DNA of 64,000 bases from Pelodera strongyloides. Lineage: Eukaryota; Nematoda; Chromadorea; Rhabditida; Rhabditidae. The stretch is taken from NCBI GenBank assembly GCA_036852015.1, contig JAANDG010000546.1, forward strand, positions 1 to 64,000. The letters are read 5' to 3'. The notes beneath the pieces were generated by a model, which was not told where the DNA came from, searched no databases, and saw nothing but the letters and a program-made list of their open reading frames with translations. Within the stretch, counting starts at the first letter, position 1. Every line of letters starts with the position of its first letter. The translations under genes and the position numbers were made by a program. Of this stretch, positions 13,101 through 24,931 are shown piece by piece.

Positions 13101-14087
13101 GCATTAGGCGCAGAATGGAACACCATTTGCACATAGCACATGGGTAAGCAGCTGTCCAGCATATGATTCAAAAACCACGTGTCATGTAACCTTAATTGCC
13201 CACCTTTTGTTGTGTGTCCCGCGTGTCGACTATGCAAATGAATTGTAATCCGAAGAAATCTCTTTCGACGAGTTCCACGTGTGAGAAAACCTTGTCGATG
13301 AGTTCTTGGCCGGTGGAGTTTCTCTATACTTATATTAATTATTTGTAATTAACCACTTACTAACCTCACTAACCGAATACTTCAGTTTAAATGATCAAAG
13401 ATAGATAGCGTATAACTTTGTAGCATCAAATGCAACACACTGACTAGGGTAAAATAAAGACATTTAATAACTAATTTCAGTTAAATACTTGCAGTAATAA
13501 AATAATCATAAAAAATTACGATGCAACAAATCGAAGAAAATAAAATGAATAGTAAAACGGAATAATTTAACCTACATCAATGTGGAAAACTCGCTCCGAG
13601 CCGTCCAGAAAGAATACCGTACACGTTAATGAACGATGGACGGACGACCTGCAATTAGTTGATAATTATCGGAATATCTATTGTTAAGTATTGGAATAAA
13701 CCCTTGTGCCTTAAAGGAGGAGGCTCACGAGAATGAAGTGCTCAAGTAGTTTCCTTTTATCGAAAGATGATGGTATTAAATTCCGAAAGACATGTTTTAC
13801 AAAGCCAAAGCTTTTAATTGGAGGGAGTAAACCTTTAAAAGGTATTCGGCATGAACCCCTTATAATGCCTAATATCTTTTTTTAGAAAAAAATGAAAGGG
13901 GTGCAACAATTAAGATCGGGGCGGAAATTTGGCGTCCAGACAGTGTGACAAAGTAGGGGGCGCGCAACGAAGGACGCAAGAGTGATGAAATTGGCATGTA
14001 GTTGGCTACGATTAAACCATACCTCAATAACAGCGGGTTAATTCCCTCGCTCTGCCTGACGTCGTACGTGCCTGAGCCGAAACGCAT
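6747..14087 (-). CDS. ptp-1: FERM-domain protein, PTPN3/PTPN4 (PTP-1) type, N-terminal part
   Basis: Family role: non-receptor tyrosine phosphatase bound to membrane and cytoskeleton through its FERM domain. Exons read 5'->3' on the minus strand: 14087-14023, 13648-13576, 13323-13204, 12650-12532, 12091-11994, 11617-11505, 11125-11030, 10470-10312, 9529-9429, 9060-9001, then linker exon 7112 to about 6747. The first ten join in phase and give about 334 residues. F1 shows TVFFLDGSERVFHID and VELVERDFFGLQF. F2 shows NLFFRVKFYVSDPSKLTEEY and LALLGSYAAQSELGDY. F3 shows NILKISFKRKQFYV and CKQLWKTCIEHHSFFR. The opening MRFGSGTYDVRQSE, the RWLQPEK segment and FNM before the last helix favour PTPN3/4 over 4.1 or FARP proteins. 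The start is the first ATG after an in-frame TAA. The FERM-adjacent exon between 9001 and 7112, and the PDZ and phosphatase domains, were not found, so the gene is partial here or FERM-only. Confidence 0.8.
8327..8488. mobile_element. family-A palindromic MITE
   Basis: Full copy: TTAAAGCGAAACACCGGCCGG ... inverted end CCGGCCGGTATTTCGCTTTAA, with AATTTAGCTCGATTTTT in the middle. Non-coding. Confidence 0.85.
10164..10277. repeat. GCATGCATGC-rich cluster
   Basis: Five clustered GCATGCATG palindromes in a FERM-gene intron; relatives (CGCATGCATGTGG, GGCAGGCATGC) occur at 9868-9965, suggesting a foldback element from about 9840 to 10290. Confidence 0.6.
10490..10640. repeat. tandem half-copies of the TTAAAGCGG repeat
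   Basis: Three units of about 60 bp, each with GGCAAGGTTAAAG-GGTA-CACGTG-TTTTGAA, directly upstream of the 10470 exon. Confidence 0.7.
11150..11335. repeat. composite repeat: palindromic-family end joined to GCGTGCAAGCGG repeat
   Basis: Starts as a family-A end (TTAAAGCAAAATACCGACCGG) and switches into GCGTGCAAGCGGCAAC units also seen at 39380-39605. Confidence 0.6.
12075..12190. repeat. short tandem repeat spanning a splice acceptor
   Basis: Four to five near copies of AGAAGAAATGGTACCTAAATA (plus strand). The copy at 12075-12096 is the real acceptor and first codons of the FERM exon at 12091. Confidence 0.85.
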
Positions 14088-14434
14088 TGCATCTGAATTC
14101 AAATGAATTTATCCATTTACTTTGTATATTATAGTTTTTACCAATAAATAAATAAATAACGAAATAAAGAAGAAAGGAAAACTCAACATAAACGCTAGTA
14201 TAAGTTTTCTTCACATTTCTAGTAAGGGGAAATTTAAAAAATGCTCTTCGACATAAATTATGAAATTGATCATTATTATTGCAGCCTTACGCAAGAAAAT
14301 AAGGTGAAATAGCCATGTGACTTTCTTTTAATTTTTAGAGTATTTGTTGAAAATCCAACCAAAACTGCTCTCTTTCTAAAAAGTGGTCTACCACTAATAA
14401 CTCTAAATCCGAAGCAGTTTCTCACACTTCGGAT

Positions 14435-14437
<3 letters not shown>

Positions 14438-14479
<42 letters not shown>

Positions 14480-14505
14480 AAGAAAGATAGAGAGAATAGA
14501 GACGA
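14438..14505. repeat. GA microsatellite
   Basis: GA repeats with minor interruptions. Confidence 0.85.
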
Positions 14506-15585
14506 ATATAAAACCAGAGAGACATTATAAGTTAAAAGTTGCATAAGCATACATAACTTTAAGAAATCATCCAAATATTTTTTCGTTTCGTCTACATCTA
14601 GGCTTATGGATGCACCCAGCCGAGATAACCTAATTTTCTTTTCTGGGAATGTGGGCTCAGAAATGCAAGAGTTCGGTTTGATTTTGGTTCAACAAACAGC
14701 TAAAGGGCAACTATTTTGTCCATATTCATATTGAAACCTATATTGAAGTGCGCACTCAACTTTCTTTAGTTTTGTCAAAGGTATGCCATTTAATTTAGAG
14801 AGTTGACGCGCAAGCGGCGCGAAATGCACGCGGAAACCACGCCGCTTCCGCGCCACCTTAAACCGCTGCCTCAAAGTCAAACGAGTAAAGAGGCATAGAG
14901 GTGAGCAGTAAACTTTGATATCGCGTTGAAGACACAATTAAACTTTGTGAAACTAAAAAAATCATACCATATATCTAAAGTGACAGAGACGGAAAATAAA
15001 ACGCAAAAGTAAATAAATATTAAATGAAGACAGCATTTTGTGTAGGAACTTCTGACTGAGAGGGAATAAAGAATGAAAACTGGCTTGAAATATACAATAA
15101 AAAAATCCTGTAAACCTTCAAAGTAGTAAATTAAATAAGCAAAACAAAAGGTTTGAAAAAGTCGGACCAAAAAAAGCAAAGAAAATATAGGGAAGAATGG
15201 AAGTTGTTCTCAAATGATGACGAAAAGAGGAGAGTTTGCTTGGCAATTAGCTCAGCCTTTGAGTAAGTTTGCTCAAAGCATTATAAAGAAAAAAAGTAGC
15301 TCTCTGAGCCTTTGTTTGATAAAGAAACCAATCAGCAGCTCACTGATCACGTATCATTTTTCAAGCGGTATGACATGTAGTATTTGAGTATGTTGAACAA
15401 TTGTATTGTGCAATATATGCAAATAAATTTCCATTCTGTGAAATACACAGCACGGCCTCAAACTTATAACATATGAGAAGAGTGTTCTAATGTATACCTT
15501 TCAAAACCTTTGAAAAAAATGAAAAGCTTTAAAAAAATTAAGTTCGGTTAGCCTAGACCAGATATCGATACTATGATATCTACTG

Positions 15586-15763
15586 ATACCGGTCGATTTT
15601 TGAAACATATCGAGTAGACCAGCATTCTTATGCAGCGTATGCTGTATGCAAATGAACATAAATTAGAATAAAAATCGAGCTAAATTCGAGTAAATTAGCA
15701 TAAATATGTAAGAATTCTGTTGTCTATGATGCGTTTAAAAAAGGGGCCGTTATTTCGCTTTAA
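15586..15763. mobile_element. family-A palindromic MITE, left end decayed
   Basis: Internal AAATCGAGCTAAATTCGAG and right end TATTTCGCTTTAA are clear. Confidence 0.75.
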
Positions 15764-17649
15764 GATAATTAGTATGATTAGGGAAGCACTCATCTAATTA
15801 TCGATCGACCTAAATCTAATTAAGTTGGCCAAGTTGTATGTGTGCCGCGTGCGGGTGGTGTTGTTCACTAAGGACCCGGAGGTCATTCACTATTACAAAA
15901 AGGTAGAACCGAGCTGCCCAGAGTGTCCGTTTGTCCCTTAAGTCCAACAACTCTCTGGGCCACTAGCACTGAGACCCACACACACAAGCTGTCACACGAC
16001 CGAGAGCGTCTCAAGGAGCCATAATTCCCCGGGGAGAAAGGGAGGAATAAGGAGTAAAGGGAGGTGAGCAGGTGGTGAGAGTAACTTAACTAAGTAGACC
16101 TATCTCTGGGTGACATTATACAATAATGAGAAGTTGGGGAAAAATCCAACAATGATCAACTAATAATAAAGAAATGCAAGAAAAAGAACTGATTGTTAGT
16201 AACTTAGTAACTTACAATTAGGTGGTGACTTTAAAGGGAGGTGGGCATGTGGTTAGAGGAGTACCTTGTCGATCTATAACTCTAGGTTAATATAAAAATA
16301 GCACAGCTTATCTAAAACTCTGGAACTTGGCAGATAGTAGTGAAAGTAATGGAAACGTAAAAAAAATTTTGTACAATATAAACTAATAAAAGTTGGTAGA
16401 ACATGTAGAAAAGCAAAGTTGGTAAAAAGTCCCTTATTTTCATATTCATATTTCATAGCTCATAAAGCTGATTTCATGCGCATATGGAATATCAAGTGAA
16501 TGCGGCTTTCTTTTTAATAAAAGCCGATAGTTTTCAGAGTAAATAGTTTTTTATTGTTATTATTGCTTGTTTAATGAAAATATATTTTAAATTTGTATGT
16601 GTATAAATAGTGGAAAAAATTGAACAATGTTACTTGATTTCAAAAAAAAATTGATTTCAAAAAGAAGAGAGTGAAAACGTGCAAAAAAAATATATATCAT
16701 GCAAAACATGAATTGAAAAAATGCCACTCATAACAAAAATGTCTAGCCTATGAAGAGTGCTATTTTTTATTTTATGTGAAGAGCACTAAGGATTACATAA
16801 AGCAGAAAACTCGACATATCATTTATTTATAACTCTACCGCCTTGGGTTTCTTGTTTGTGTGGTCAATAGTGTCCAGTGGCCCCTTGGACCCAAGGGATT
16901 TACTGTTGGACACAAAAATAATGGATGGGCCTCTTCTTGAAGAAACTGACCCAAACATAGGGTCTTGTTTTCTTCAGTTTGTTTGAAAAATGATTTATGT
17001 GCTTTTTTCGGGCCAAAATATCAGTAAAACTTGGGTTTTCAGCGTTTTGTTGTCGTCTCATTGTGACAACAAGGAGAGTTGAAAATAAAAATATTTTCCG
17101 AGTTTCGAGTTTGTTAGGCTTGGGCTTATAGGTTTGTACTTGGCCTTAGGATTGGGCTCAGTTTAGGCTTAGGCTTAGACTTAGGCTTGTAAACACTCAG
17201 GCTGAGGTTGCATATGATCCTAGCCTAGCTCACAACAAGAAAAAATATGTTGGATGCATATAGGAAACGGCCTAACTCATGGAACTGCCGTGGCCGCAAG
17301 TGTATTGTAGGTACAAAAAAAAAACAGAATTGTTGTTTGAAAATCCTAACATAACATCCACTATAATTATAATTATTATTATAAAAAAAAACTAGTGATC
17401 TAGTAGCTCTATGGCTTAGGCATAAAAACACAATGCTTTAATATTTGTGAGGAAAATCTTTAGCTGTAAAGTAAAATAAAGACAAAGATGGGAAACCCAT
17501 TTAGGGAAAATAAATGAGAGCGAGTGCGAACTAACGATGTGAACGAGGATTTGATTCTTTGGAGAGTTAGCAAAATTTGGTCCATAACTTCTGAGAAAGG
17601 GCATATTCCCATCCTATTCCTTCTTGGTCCCTCTTGGAGAGAAGAATCT

Positions 17650-17782
17650 CTCTAGAAGTTTCTCTCTCTCCTCTAGAAAGAGAGTCTCTTTATCTCTCTC
17701 TCAACTCTCTCTATCTATCTCTCTCTCTTCTCTCTCACTCTCTCTTCTCTTTCTCTCTCTCTATCTCTCTCTCTCTACGCCC
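17650..17782. repeat. CT-rich microsatellite
   Basis: Imperfect CTCT/TCTA tract. Confidence 0.85.
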
Positions 17783-18776
17783 TCTATTACAAGTTCAAAC
17801 CCCTTGCAAAGTGCACTAAATTGTTAATGGTTGGGTAGTTACATAAATCGTTAATTGGTACACCGACGTATTGTGCACTTACACAGTCATACACTTTTAT
17901 AATTACATTGAAAAATTAGAACATACCTACTTCTTTACAGTCAAGTGGTCGGTAGCTTTAGGCACTGCGCTGAGGCGTATTCGCACTGACTATGAGCATA
18001 TGGTCAAGAGCTAGGCGAGCGGCTGCTCTTATATCAAATCATGAATTATACCCCAAACAATTGGTGCCCAACTGAGGCAACATTAGGCGTTAACTCGATG
18101 CACAGTAAGTGCTTATACTCATGTAAGACCTTGACTTTACAATATTCGTATGATACACTAAATGATAGCAAATGCTCCACAGAAATGAGTAAGAACATTA
18201 GCGCTTCAAGAGCGTGCCCCTTTATTCAAGGGTGGTACAATACACTTTCAAAGTGAGCTTATGACTTGTTCCGCAGAGGTGCTGAGCATTAGGCGACGAG
18301 TTCCAGATTTCATTATTGCTTACAATTAGCTTGCTAACCAATTACTGAGTGTTTTTTTTTTACTTTGTAGTAGTTTGAGATACCAAACCTGAATATTAGT
18401 TTTGTGGATAAAATACAAACGGCAACTAACTAATAACATTGTTCTTATTGTTAGGTGGTGAAAACAATTTCGTTAATTGGGCCCAGGGTCCTATAAAGGA
18501 TAGTAGTAGTAGGGTGTGTGAAGTGTAAATACAAAATATGATAATTTTAGTGTGGATTACTAGTTTATTAGTCCAACAATTAAAACAATTGATCTAATGG
18601 GGCACGGCCATAAATGGGTAGCAGTAGTAGTAGTAGTAGTAGTAGGATATATAAAGGCGACACATTTGATCGATGTACATTGTGTGTGTACCTACGAGAC
18701 GTCTCATTCTATGAACAAACAAAAAGATTCGGCTGCTACGTTGGAGAACATTACTTAATCTCATCTGCATCCAAAC

Positions 18777-19145
18777 ATGGTAGCATTGGTATCAAGCCAA
18801 GGTATACGGTATGGTATAGGGACTTTGTACCAAGTCATGGTATGTACCAAGCCATGGAGAATAGCTGCGCAAAGGGTAGTATGCATGTTAGAAAACATTA
18901 CTTATTATCATAAGCATCACAACATGTTAGGGTTGGTATCAGGCCATGGTATAAGGTCCTTGGACCAATACCAAATCATGGCAGAATGTAACATTGTACC
19001 AAGAATTTGTATGTACCAATCTCAGGTAACTTGGAGTAAGAAGTCGCAAGACATAATAGAAGGTCTCATCTAATAAGTCATGGTAGCCATAGTACAAGCT
19101 CCTTGTACTAAGTCATGGATGGATGTAGCTGTACCAAGCCAGGTC
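18777..19145. repeat. degenerate minisatellite
   Basis: Recurring ACCAAGTCATGG / ACCAAGCCATGG / GGTATCAGGCCATGG words at irregular spacing. Confidence 0.55.
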
Positions 19146-19371
19146 GTATATACATAACGTATATACACTAGAAAGTATCTGAATCAAACCAGCGTGAAGA
19201 ATTATGTACGAAGTAGCATGTGCTGTGTCATAGTAGAATATGAATAGCTACACCAGGAAACGTAAAATTACCACTAACTCAATTAGATATAAGCATATAA
19301 CATACGCGGCTGGTAGCAATTTTCGATTGGTGCTACTGGTGCATGTGGTTGATCTCATCCTTTGTTTCATC

Positions 19372-19465
19372 TCTCCTCTCTCTCTCCCTCTCTCTCTCTC
19401 CCTCTCTCTCTCTCTCCCTCTCTCTCTCTCTCTCTCCCTCTCTCTTTCTCTCTCTCTCTCTGAAC
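19372..19465. repeat. CT microsatellite
   Basis: CTCTCTCC repeats. Confidence 0.9.
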
Positions 19466-19864
19466 CCTCTAACTAATCTCCACAATGAATCTGCCGAAAC
19501 AACATTTACAACCTATTATGAGAGTGCCGGCTCCAAGGCCACTTTCACTCAGCTGAACATAACAAATTACCGAATGCGAACGGGTGTGAATTCACCCTTT
19601 ACATTACATGCAAATTACAAATGGAATACAAATTAAAGCGGTATGGCACGTGGTTTGTGAACCGTATCCTGTCGACCAGCATCTGCATGCTAACTGGGTC
19701 CCACTTTGGTCCGGAAATGAATAAATAAAATTTAAAGAATAAATAAAATATACATATAAAAAGAGTGCAGAAACGAATTCGCTGAACATAAACCTCTAGA
19801 TTCGTTTTAAATTGGCCAAGGAAGTCGGCTAATTTATGGTTCCTATTTCTTCTCTTTTCTTTAT

Positions 19865-19901
19865 CTCTCTCTCTAGCTCTATGCCTCACTCTCCTCACCC
19901 C

Positions 19902-19959
<58 letters not shown>

Positions 19960-19970
19960 TTCTCTCCATG
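19865..19970. repeat. CT microsatellite
   Basis: Includes about 50 uninterrupted bp of CT. Confidence 0.9.
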
Positions 19971-20028
19971 GGCGTGAAGAGCAGAATACGAAATGAATTT
20001 ATGTTATATTTGTTTCTATTGGATAGTG

Positions 20029-20383
20029 TTAAAGGGATCAGCTCACCTTAAATTGTGTCTTTTTTTTGTTTCTTTATTTTCTACAAGGGATAATAAAAAT
20101 TTGGAATAGAAAAAGTAGTGTTCAATTTCAATACTCACGAAGATATTGGGTGATAAAGTGGTGGATTGATCGGGCCGAAATGCAAAAAGGGCAATTATCC
20201 TATACAAGGCAGGACAATTGCCCTTTTTGCATTTCGGCCAGATCAATCCACCACTTTATCACCCAATATCTTCGTGAGTATTGAAATTGAACACTACTTT
20301 TTCTATTCCAAATTTTTACTATCCCTTATAGAAAATAAAGAAACAAAAAACAGACACAATTTAAGGTGAGCTGATCCCTTTAA
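20029..20383. repeat. long near-perfect inverted repeat (hairpin)
   Basis: Two 168-bp arms (20029-20196 and 20216-20383) separated by 19 bp, with only a few mismatches. Both ends are TTAA. No other copy seen in the window. A transcript would form a long double-stranded hairpin. Could be a TTAA-targeting foldback element. Confidence 0.9.
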
Positions 20384-21133
20384 TACACATCGTTTAGTAC
20401 GAAGATTCTATTTATGAGTGGGAATGCCCGTACGATACATACTGATTCAACAAATTAAAAATTTCATGTAAGTACTTGAGTATGTTTAACATTTTCTGGG
20501 TCTGAGCCAATAGGGTATAATGTGGATCCAGGACAGAACAATCAAAATGGCTTAGGAAAATCAATAAATACAACCAAAAATCAATAATCAAAATAAATGC
20601 AATCGTTAAATGTAACGATCCTTTCAGTGGTACCGGTAGACGCATTGAACCGCAATGGGCAAGAGGAACCCCTGCTGAGAGTTAGAGAGGGATGCCGTAT
20701 GCATACCGGGCAGATGTCTGGAATTAAGAATGGAAACTCGAAATTGAAATTGGAAACTGGAAATAGAAACTGGAAGTTAAAGTGGAAATAGAAACTGGGA
20801 ACTGAACTCGGAAACTGGGAACGGAAATTGGAAACGAAATTAGAAATAGAAGCTCGGAACTGGAACCGAACTCAGAAACTGATAGAGGATTTATAAGCAC
20901 TTTCTTCCCCCGTGGAAAGTGCCTTTCTATAGAGGAAATAGAGTATCGTACCTCTGTTTCTACGTTTCAGGCATTTGAGATTGGGCTGGAACCAAAACTG
21001 AAAAAAACACTGGTAAACCGGTAAGCTTCCAAACCGGACAAGTTTATAGCAAAATCTGAATGTAATAGGTTAGTACAATGCGTATCTAGTAATCCACACT
21101 GAGTGAGATCGCTAGTCAAATTAAAGAATTAAA

Positions 21134-21317
21134 TTAAAGCCAAATACCGGCCGGTTTTTGAAACGCATCGAGTACACCAGCATTCCTATGCAGCTTATAC
21201 AAATGACCATAAATTGGAATAAAGAAAATCGAGCTAAATTCGAGTAAATTAACATAAATGCATAATAATTCAGTTATCCAAAATGCGTTTCAAAAACCGG
21301 CCGGTATTTCGCCTTAA
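21134..21317. mobile_element. family-A palindromic MITE
   Basis: Both ACCGGCCGG ends and the central motif are present. Confidence 0.85.
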
Positions 21318-21819
21318 AAGAAGAATAAAAAGAGAAATTAAATAAGAATGACCACAAATGCAAATTTTATGGAGCTGAGCCTTTTGGGTCAGGGTAGGTT
21401 TACTTTGAGAACTACCTGTTAGAGGGTGGACATATTTGCTGGCTAGCTAGCAAGTAAGCAACAAAAACTAGTTTGCAAATTAGGTGCTGTCAACGGCTCT
21501 ACTGTGTATTATAGGTTAGCTGTGGTAGCATAGGTAACACTTATGGATACCTAGTTTAAATAGAATGGAAGAAATACCTCAGCAGCATCATAAACGTAAA
21601 ACATATAAAACGAAATGTTAAATAAAAGAAACGAGCAACGAGAAGTTATAGAACAGGAAGGATGAAGCCTCATTAAAAAACCTTCACAATCAAAAACTTT
21701 ATTACATATAATTTTTATTGTATAAAATTCTTTGTAATAACAATATAAATCCTCAACTACATAGATATTGCACAAAATGTAACCGTTAGTGTATGTAGAG
21801 TACCGGTTGAATTTTCGAT

Positions 21820-21925
21820 ATTTCGTTATGGGGTTTGCAAGTATCCCGTATAACAAACAATCGGCGTGGTTCTGTCTACCGTATTTTTGCGGCAAATTTT
21901 CAGTATACTTGCAAACCCCATTATA
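21820..21925. repeat. palindromic repeat with ATGGGGTTTGCAAGTAT ends
   Basis: Inverted ends around a short centre; a relative lies at about 45110-45262 (TTTCCAAGTAT ... ATACTTGGAAACCCCAT). Confidence 0.65.
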
Positions 21926-22392
21926 TTATCATGGTGTCATGCATTCTACAATAGTCAACTGTTAAATATAATACAGGCATTTATTTGTTTACGATCACCT
22001 GTTGTCTGTTATATTTTATTGAGCTATTATTATAAACAGGTCTTTGGCATTTCTAGCTTTTCCTTATCTTTATATGAAGTAAGTAAAAGCATATACATAT
22101 TGTCCCTTTGCGAATTCGCTACTCTTACTATATGGGATATGGCTATCACTCCATTCATCTACTGGGATACATATTCCCCTCTAACAATGAAAGGGGGAAT
22201 GGACGTGTGGACCACTAGTTTATTATTTACTTTTAATTATTCTCACAAAAAGTCCCGCGCGCTTAGCCTGCCTATGCTTTTAATCTCTCATTGAACACGA
22301 AGATTACATTTAAACAAATTCCAATATTTCCTAACATATTAAATTAGCATAATTACTTAAGGTTGTGCACCTTTGGTAATTAAGTTAGGTAA

Positions 22393-24931
22393 TTACGCAC
22401 AGGCAATTGTCGCTGTTCCCAATGGGCCAATGTATATATCCTGATTCGTCTCATAATTATAGTCCCAAAGTATGTACTCGTTGTCGTCACTGCATTGCAT
22501 ATTATCCACGAAGACCCACTGTCCGTTGGGTAGAAGCGCCCATGTGTTGAGCTGTTTTTCCGTATAATTACACCTAAATTAAGGTCCAGTTTTTATTAGT
22601 TGTCCGGTTTCTTTTGGCCCATGTCTTCTTGGTGTCGCAATACAAGTTCCGCGCAATAACTTTTTTATGCGCGCATCATAAATATTACAGTATAGATAGT
22701 ATCAGTGGTTACAGTGTAAAGTCAAAGCCCGTTTCAAAACTGAAATGATGCCAGCCAATCCTGTGCCCAAACCCAACAAATTGATCTGACACACATACCA
22801 TCCAATTGTGCATCCGTTATTGTCAAACGTCTCAAATAACGCCGGGGTGAGTGGCTGACAATTGGGAGCGCTCGGAGGACAAGAGGACGCCCCGGCCGGG
22901 ACCGGACAGTTCACACAGGCTGAAATAAGAATACGATTATTTTCTTACCAAGGGATTCCGTAAATTGACTGCAAGAATATTTCATAAGAAACTAGATAAT
23001 GCTGATATGAGTTTGAAATAAAGTCATTTTTTATCAGTTGAAAGAATAAATTAGCTTACGTTTTAAAGTAGTGGTGGTCGTCGTTGTTGTTGTCGTTGTC
23101 GTAGTCGTTGTGGTCGTCGTAGTAGTCGTGGTGGTAGTGGTAGTGGTGGTAGTTGTCGTCGTAGTTGTCGTCGTGGTTGTCGTGGAAGTGGTGGTCGTCG
23201 TGGTCGTAGTAGTAGTCGTAGTCGTTGTAGTGGTGGTTGTCGTTGTAGTGGTGTCGTTGGTCGTAGTAGTCGTAGTCGTTGTAGTGGTGGTTGTCGTGGT
23301 TGTCGTGGTAGTCGTGGGTGTAGTGGTGGTGGTAGTTGTCGTGGACGTCGTTGTCGTGGTCGATGTGGTTGTTGTCGTAGTTGTCGTGGTAGTGGTGGTT
23401 GTGGTCGTCGTAGAGGTCGTGGTAGTGGTTGTCGTGGTGGTTGTCGTGGTTGTGGTAGTAGTAGTAGACGTCGTGGTAGTTGTAGTAGATGTCGTGGTTG
23501 TCGTTGTCGTCGATGTAGTGGTGGTGGTGGTTGTAGTACTACTACTACTTTCCGTTACAGTTGTCGTTGTCGTAGATCCTGTGCTGGTGGTTGTAGTCGT
23601 TGTACTACTTGCTGTAGTCGAGGTCGTCGTTGTTGTGGTAGTCGTGGTTGTTTCCTCCACAGTGGTAGTTGTGGAACTGGTAGTGGTTGTGCTAGTCGTT
23701 GTCGAAGTCGTGGTTGTCGTTGTGTCAGTCACTGTCATAGTCGTTGTCGTGGTCGTGGTTGTTGTCGAAGTGCTCGTCGTAGTAGTTGTCAACACGGTCG
23801 TTACCGTCGAAGTGGGTGTCGTACTAGTAGTAGAGGTTTTCGTTGTCGTTGTCACGGAACTCGTCGTCGCCGTAGTAGTCGTTGTAGTAGTAGTGTTGTT
23901 CATTCCGGGTTTTATCGTAACTGAAAACGGGTTTTAAAAGCTTTAGCGAAACCGGCAGGTTTTTGAAATGCATCTCAAGTAATTGCATTCCTCTGCATTT
24001 ATGCATAGTGGGGTCTAATTGGGTCTAGTGTTTATTCCAATTTTTGCTCATTTGCATGTGCTGCATAAGAAAGCAGGTGTACGCAATGCGCTTCAAAAAC
24101 CGACCGGTATTTCGCTTTAATGCTTCAATACTTTCCCAGCACTGAAACAGTGCAACAAAATTGTGACACCATTTCAAGCATATTCATTTTCAATTTTAAC
24201 ACACTGATTCACGCATTTACAACACATTGCTACTGCATGCAGAGTTACTAATTTAAAGCGGTGCAGCAGCTGATTGAAGATTAACAGATTTTCGATAGCA
24301 TCATATGCAAATAAGCATGATTAGAATACAAAAAAATCAAGCTCAATTCGAGCTCATTTAGCGTTAATGCATAGAAATACAGTCTTTCAAATAACGGCTG
24401 TTATACCGCTTAAACTTTAAACCAAAGAAATGTGTGAAACAACTGCCCAAAGGCCAAAACAATGAAAAGGAACTTAAGTGTAGTAAAACTGAAGATCGTA
24501 CGTCTAATCAAAGTGGCAGAAAATCAATTGTTTTCAAAATTAAAATGCATGTTTTATTTCGGGGTTTATATTTGTGCACCTGCCGGGCGTATCAATACAA
24601 CACTGGAAAAAAAACTTCGAGAGTACCAATTCACACTTAGCTAATTATATGTACTAGTCATAATTATATTCCTCCGCTGGTATAATTATAAGTAGGGTTA
24701 CGCCCATTAAGAAAATGATGTTGGGCCTTACACCTTACACCTAATTGTAAGTAAGCCCTGTAAGGCCCAATGCAGCAGGGATGTTAGTTGGAAAATTTGC
24801 TGTAAACATGTTTCAATAAAGAATATTCACATACCTTCATTTCCAGGGAGTGTAGCAGCACAGGAATAAGAAACATCGATGAATAGCGTAAGTAGAAATA
24901 TAATACAATAGATGCGCAACAAGGAAAACAT
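22393..24931 (-). CDS. secreted Thr-rich mucin-like protein with DUF281/C6-like Cys domain
   Basis: Four exons, all in phase, about 431 residues: 24931-24835, 23920-23060, 22919-22741, 22551-22393. Exon 1 encodes a signal peptide (MFSLLRIYCIIFLLTLFIDV, then SYSCA) and ends at donor GTATGT. Exon 2 encodes about 285 residues that are overwhelmingly Thr with scattered Ser, Val and Glu, as in an O-glycosylated mucin stalk. Exon 3 carries CVNCPVPAGASSC, CPPSAPNCQPLTP and NNGCTIGWYVCQ. Exon 4 carries NGQWVFVDNMQC and ends GTATIACA before TAA. CxxC, then GC, then a terminal Cys after a W-rich strand is the layout of nematode secreted DUF281/C6 proteins. Function unknown; cuticle, surface coat or gut lumen are guesses. 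The exon 3/4 junction is the weakest part: donor GTTTTG is poor, and another acceptor at 22574 gives a different phase. Confidence 0.72.
23941..24120. mobile_element. family-A palindromic MITE, diverged
   Basis: Sits in the first intron of the Thr-rich gene, 21 bp from the exon 2 acceptor; right end ACCGACCGGTATTTCGCTTTAA-like. Confidence 0.75.
24253..24413. mobile_element. family-B palindromic MITE (GCGGT ends)
   Basis: TTTAAAGCGGTGCAGCAG ... CGGCTGTTATACCGCTTAA; same architecture as family A with different terminal words. Confidence 0.7.

Larger units (their letters stand above)
14102..22392. other. intergenic region without a recognised gene
   Basis: AT-rich, with GA/CT tracts, a family-A repeat, the 20029 hairpin and a degenerate GGTATCAAGCCATGG-type repeat near 18780-19140. 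The upstream part near 14.1-16 kb should hold the promoter of the FERM gene; no clear core element seen. Confidence 0.5.

Noticed and set aside
23071..23937. 288-codon poly-valine plus-strand ORF
   Set aside because: Antisense shadow of the Thr-rich exon; the minus strand has signal peptide, splice sites and a Cys domain in phase.
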